A stretch of 64,000 nucleotides of DNA from Candidatus Paracaedibacteraceae bacterium (GTDB taxonomy: Bacteria > Pseudomonadota > Alphaproteobacteria > Paracaedibacterales > Paracaedibacteraceae): NCBI GenBank assembly GCA_019636035.1, contig JAHBYI010000002.1, positions 310,001-374,000 of the forward strand, written 5' to 3'. Positions within the stretch are counted from its first letter, which is position 1. Every line of letters begins with the position of its first letter. The notes beneath the pieces were generated by a model. That model did no database searches. It was not told where the DNA came from and worked only from the letters and a program-made list of their open reading frames with translations. Position numbers and translations under genes: made by a program. Below, piece after piece: positions 61,021 through 64,000 of the stretch.

Positions 61021-62019
61021 TCACTCCTCAAGATAATCACGAAGTAACTCGAACTGGTTGCAGATTCTGAATTGTTGATTGACGCGATTATCATCCAACA
61101 AATCGCCATACTTTTCGGTTAATCGGCGAAGTTCTTGTTCACGCTCAATGTGCCCCTTTTTTCCATAATGCAGCAGGTTTTGCCGCCATACTGATAGAAT
61201 TAATGCTCCCAAGTCGGGGTTTCCGGAATCCAAAGCTTCCATTTGTTCCAAAGCCCGCTTAAATTTCCGGGTATCTGATGAATCTGCACCGTATCGATTA
61301 TCCATGTAGCATTCAATAAGAAAAGCTTGAGCCTTGCCATTATGATTTTTGGCTAAGAATTCTATGGCGTTCAATTCCTTTTTATCTCCTTCAACCGTAT
61401 ACCACCGGCCATTCTTACCCTTAACTCGTTTAAAGTACACTAGCTTCGATTTAAAAGCCAAAAGGTTATCTTTCATTGCCTGAATAACAAGATCACCAAC
61501 CCCCGGAGACATTAAATGATTCAAAGCAAAACGTTGTACTCGTCTCAATTGAGATTTTTTCTTAATACTAATGCCAAAATACCCCTCCATATAACTTTCG
61601 ACAAGATATCGATGGACAAGGGGATTGCTCTCAGCAAATAACCATAATAGCCGTAAACGCTGTGCTTGATTCCCTTGATTTGTCCAAAGCCCCAAGTTTC
61701 CGTCAATCCAACAGTTAACAAGTAATTCTTGGGCGTAAATATTGCCCTCAGTTGCCAGTCGGTTAATGATTGTAACGGCCTGTTTTACCTCCGCCGAAGT
61801 CAGATTCTGACCGAGTAATTGCTTGATCGATTCCTGGTTGCCTTGTGTTAAACCATGCCATGTAAAAACAGCCTCATCTTCTAGGGACGGGCTGTTTGGT
61901 CGAGCGATAATTCCTAATTCGGCATCAGGCGGCGATGATTGATCGGGAAGGGGATCTATTGTCAAATCTTGTGCCAGAGAAACGGTTGTAGAAAAAAGTA
62001 ATAGCAATAATTGTTTCAT
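61021..62019 (-). CDS. predicted exported protein with Sel1-like helical repeats
   Basis: This 332-residue protein starts at 62019 (MKQLLLLLFSTTVSLAQDLT) after AAGGGGAT; an in-frame start at 62043 is less likely. The signal peptide is clear. The body has several repeats of the form A-x-x-L-L-x-x-C/Y-x-D/E-G-x-x-G, for example AQELLVNCWIDGNLGLW, HRYLVESYMEGYFGI and AQAFLIECYMDNRYGA, which recall Sel1-type repeats. Such proteins often mediate protein contacts. The function is unknown. Confidence 0.6.
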   Translation of the reverse strand: MKQLLLLLFSTTVSLAQDLTIDPLPDQSSPPDAELGIIARPNSPSLEDEAVFTWHGLTQGNQESIKQLLGQNLTSAEVKQAVTIINRLATEGNIYAQELLVNCWIDGNLGLWTNQGNQAQRLRLLWLFAESNPLVHRYLVESYMEGYFGISIKKKSQLRRVQRFALNHLMSPGVGDLVIQAMKDNLLAFKSKLVYFKRVKGKNGRWYTVEGDKKELNAIEFLAKNHNGKAQAFLIECYMDNRYGADSSDTRKFKRALEQMEALDSGNPDLGALILSVWRQNLLHYGKKGHIEREQELRRLTEKYGDLLDDNRVNQQFRICNQFELLRDYLEE

Positions 62020-62083
62020 TTTTATCCCCTTTTTGTAGATCATATTAAAATCGTAGCACTCCTCTATAGATTAATGCTAGGCC

Positions 62084-62335
62084 TTAACGAGTCTTAATAA
62101 AATCATAACACTGCACATCATCCGCGCGCCAAATCGTTATTTTTCCCTTCTCTGATAAATTGACTTTTTTATTTAAAGGGGCACCTTGAGTCTTGATTTC
62201 CAAGACACGTCCTTCAGTAGATTCATGAAGTTCATATTTTTTAGCACTGTTTTCATGAGTACACAGAGAAAAATCACGGGGAGTTTCTGAGGACAAAGCG
62301 TGACCAATTATTAAAATTTTAAAAAATGAGAGCAT
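62084..62335 (-). CDS. small predicted exported protein of unknown function
   Basis: This 83-residue protein has a short hydrophobic leader (MLSFFKILIIGHALSSE) and a mature part with two cysteines (LCTHENS and VQCYDF), possibly a disulfide. No family is recognised. It lies 64 nt upstream of the Sel1-like gene on the same strand, so the two may share a transcript. Confidence 0.5.
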   Translation of the reverse strand: MLSFFKILIIGHALSSETPRDFSLCTHENSAKKYELHESTEGRVLEIKTQGAPLNKKVNLSEKGKITIWRADDVQCYDFIKTR

Positions 62336-62420
62336 CTTAAAACTTCCGTTCAGTAACCTATTCTTAACAGTAATTTAATTTTAACCAAAACTAAAGGAAT
62401 TGTTTTCTTGAGATTGTTAA

Positions 62421-62449
62421 TTGATTCTTAATGGGATTCAATTTAAAAT
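62421..62449 (+). promoter_or_regulatory. putative sigma-70 promoter of gltA
   Basis: TTGATT (62421-62426) and TAAAAT (62444-62449) are separated by exactly 17 nt, each matching consensus at four to five of six positions. It lies 33 nt upstream of the proposed GTG start. Confidence 0.5.
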
Positions 62450-62481
62450 AATTTTAGATATCAGTATCTATGGAGGATCAT

Positions 62482-63792
62482 GTGACTTTGCCCCTACAAA
62501 AGAATGAATCAACAGCAAGAGTTACCTATAATGGAAAGACAGTTGAGCTAACGGTTTTGCAAGGGTCATGTGGCCCCAGCGTCATCGATATCAGGGCCCT
62601 GTATAATGAGACAGGGCTTTTTACTTTCGATCCGGGGTTTACTTCAACGGCTAGCTGTGAGTCAAAGATAACCTATATTGACGGGGATGAAGGTGTCCTG
62701 TTGTATCGGGGATATCCGATCCAAGATCTTGCTGAAAAAAGTGATTTTATGGAGGTATCTTACCTTTTGCTGTACGGAGATTTACCGACACAGCAACAAA
62801 AGGAAGAGTTTTCTAGCAATATCACACTGCACACAATGGTTCATGAGCAAATTCCGTCTTTTTATCGCGGTTTCCGTCGTGATGCGCATCCCATGGCGAT
62901 TATGGTTGGCGTTGTTGGGGCTTTGTCTGCCTTTTATCATGATAGTTTGGACATTCAAGATCCGCGCCAACGGGAAATTGCAGCCTATCGTTTGGTTGCC
63001 AAGGTTCCGACGTTAGCCGCAATGGCTTATAAATACTCCGTTGGCCAGCCGTTTGTTTATCCCAAAAATGACCTTGATTATGCAAGTAACTTTTTACGGA
63101 TGATGTTTTCTGTCCCAACGACCACGTATGAAGTTAATCCGATTCTGGCCAATGCTATGGATAAGATTCTGATTTTACACGCAGACCACGAACAGAACGC
63201 TTCAACCTCAACCGTTCGGTTAGCAGGGTCAAGTGCCGCTAATCCGTTTGCCTGTATGGCAGCGGGGATTGCTGCCTTGTGGGGGCCTGCGCATGGTGGG
63301 GCGAACGAAGCTGCTTTGGCCATGTTGCAAGAAATCGGGGATCCGAGCCGAATTAAGGACTACGTTAACAAGGCTAAGGATAAAAACGATCCGTTCCGTT
63401 TGATGGGATTCGGGCATCGTGTTTACAAAAATTATGACCCGCGTGCTAAGGTGATGCGCGAAACCTGCCATCAAGTGTTAAAGGAATTGAATATCCAAAA
63501 TGACCCGCTCTTGGATATCGCTATGGAATTGGAGCATATTGCGCTGAATGATCCATACTTTATTGAGAAAAAACTTTATCCTAACGTTGATTTCTACTCA
63601 GGCATTATTTTTAAGGCCATGGGAATCCCGACATCAATGTTTACAGTGATTTTTGCCCTTGCGCGAACCGTCGGTTGGGTTGCTCAGTGGAAAGAAATGA
63701 TCGGGGATCCGCTACAGAAAATCGGACGTCCACGTCAGCTATACACAGGTGTTAGTGAAAGACCCTTTGTGGACATCAAAAAACGAGGCTAA
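62482..63792 (+). CDS. gltA: citrate synthase
   Basis: This protein of about 436 residues has [84 protein letters not shown] and [17 protein letters not shown]. It condenses acetyl-CoA and oxaloacetate in the TCA cycle. An ATG at 62470 reads in frame, but GGAGG at 62472-62476 overlaps it and sits at proper distance from the GTG at 62482, so I prefer the GTG. The type II (hexameric) form is expected from the sequence. Confidence 0.96.
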   Translation: MTLPLQKNESTARVTYNGKTVELTVLQGSCGPSVIDIRALYNETGLFTFDPGFTSTASCESKITYIDGDEGVLLYRGYPIQDLAEKSDFMEVSYLLLYGDLPTQQQKEEFSSNITLHTMVHEQIPSFYRGFRRDAHPMAIMVGVVGALSAFYHDSLDIQDPRQREIAAYRLVAKVPTLAAMAYKYSVGQPFVYPKNDLDYASNFLRMMFSVPTTTYEVNPILANAMDKILILHADHEQNASTSTVRLAGSSAANPFACMAAGIAALWGPAHGGANEAALAMLQEIGDPSRIKDYVNKAKDKNDPFRLMGFGHRVYKNYDPRAKVMRETCHQVLKELNIQNDPLLDIAMELEHIALNDPYFIEKKLYPNVDFYSGIIFKAMGIPTSMFTVIFALARTVGWVAQWKEMIGDPLQKIGRPRQLYTGVSERPFVDIKKRG

Positions 63793-63795
63793 ATA

Positions 63796-63987
63796 ATGGC
63801 TAAATCTGATTCTCGTAAACCGTTATCAACGGAAAAGAAACTCTCTAAAAAGTTACCAACAACAAAAGAGATTATGATTTCTTATGTCAATGATAACGTT
63901 CCGAGTTATTTTTATTGGTTTACAAGGATTCTGGGATTTAGTATTGTTTTTTACATGATTTTTGAACTTGCTCAATTCTGGTTTTAG
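63796..63987 (+). CDS. small membrane protein downstream of gltA
   Basis: This 63-residue protein has a basic N-terminus (lysine-rich, about 30 residues) and one C-terminal transmembrane segment (WFTRILGFSIVFYMIFELAQ). It follows gltA by 3 nt with ACGAGG as ribosome site, so is probably co-expressed. I do not recognise the family. Its size and topology suggest an inner-membrane protein with the N-terminus in the cytosol. Confidence 0.6.
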   Translation: MAKSDSRKPLSTEKKLSKKLPTTKEIMISYVNDNVPSYFYWFTRILGFSIVFYMIFELAQFWF

Positions 63988-64000
63988 GGCGTGTCCTAAT

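Noticed and set aside
62470-62481. ATG start for citrate synthase at 62470
   Set aside because: The GGAGG ribosome site lies inside these codons, so translation more likely starts at the GTG at 62482.

Overview
The window looks like a chromosomal segment of a low-GC, probably host-associated alphaproteobacterium. Alphaproteobacterial markers include DivL (a histidine-kinase-like protein with tyrosine at the phospho-acceptor position), an LdtR-type MarR regulator, an EipB (DUF1849) periplasmic protein, an RHH_4 ribbon-helix-helix protein, the complex I accessory protein NDUFA12, a CBP3-like cytochrome bc1 chaperone, Coq7 and TTAA-N7-TTAA CtrA boxes. An organophosphate antiporter, many signal-peptide-bearing proteins of unknown role and toxin-antitoxin genes suggest an intracellular or protist-associated life, as in Holosporales or Paracaedibacter-like bacteria. 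That taxonomic placement is inference; no rRNA gene is present to settle it.

Layout. 1-5,512: a truncated mlaA, a tripartite hipB-hipS-hipT toxin-antitoxin operon, an outer-membrane barrel protein, two small secreted proteins and mlaE-mlaF. 5,577-15,524: tRNA-Val, a zincin, pterin dehydratase, a TssJ-like lipoprotein, an L,D-transpeptidase, anmK, tyrS, rnr, mutL and coq7. 15,565-21,603: divL, a fadD-type ligase bracketed by two inverted MITE-like elements, then rpsI-rplM. 21,891-29,496: OPA transporter, aroK, eipB, an RHH protein, a secreted HAD protein, hemB and a valine-catabolism pair. 29,493-36,698: an operon of amidase, secreted HAD and secreted GNAT, then glnA, radA, cvpA and a secreted methyltransferase. 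36,701-44,997: dxr-cdsA-uppS, a DMT exporter, two secreted proteins, holB and another secreted protein. 44,998-45,412: a gene-free stretch with tandem CtrA boxes and clustered DnaA boxes, a candidate replication origin. 45,413-53,646: ldtR with a palindromic operator, proC, a TetR-like gene, sodB, thioesterase, gmk, a HAD gene, a CNB-SLC13 transporter with a substrate-binding partner, and bamE. 53,731-59,585: a housekeeping run (cbp3-like, yceD, recR, rsmE, ndufa12, rsh) followed by a RhuM-Fic gene. 59,633-63,987: a degenerate EAL protein, secreted proteins, gltA and a small membrane protein.

Themes. Cell-cycle control: DivL, CtrA boxes and DnaA boxes fit the CckA-ChpT-CtrA circuit acting on an origin. 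Envelope: Mla lipid transport, BamE, EipB, L,D-transpeptidase with LdtR, AnmK and an amidase for murein, and UppS and CdsA for lipid precursors. Host interface: at least eleven predicted exported proteins, several carrying normally cytosolic enzyme folds (methyltransferase, GNAT, HAD). Small intergenic repeats, at least three families, have repeatedly inserted beside gene starts and ends.
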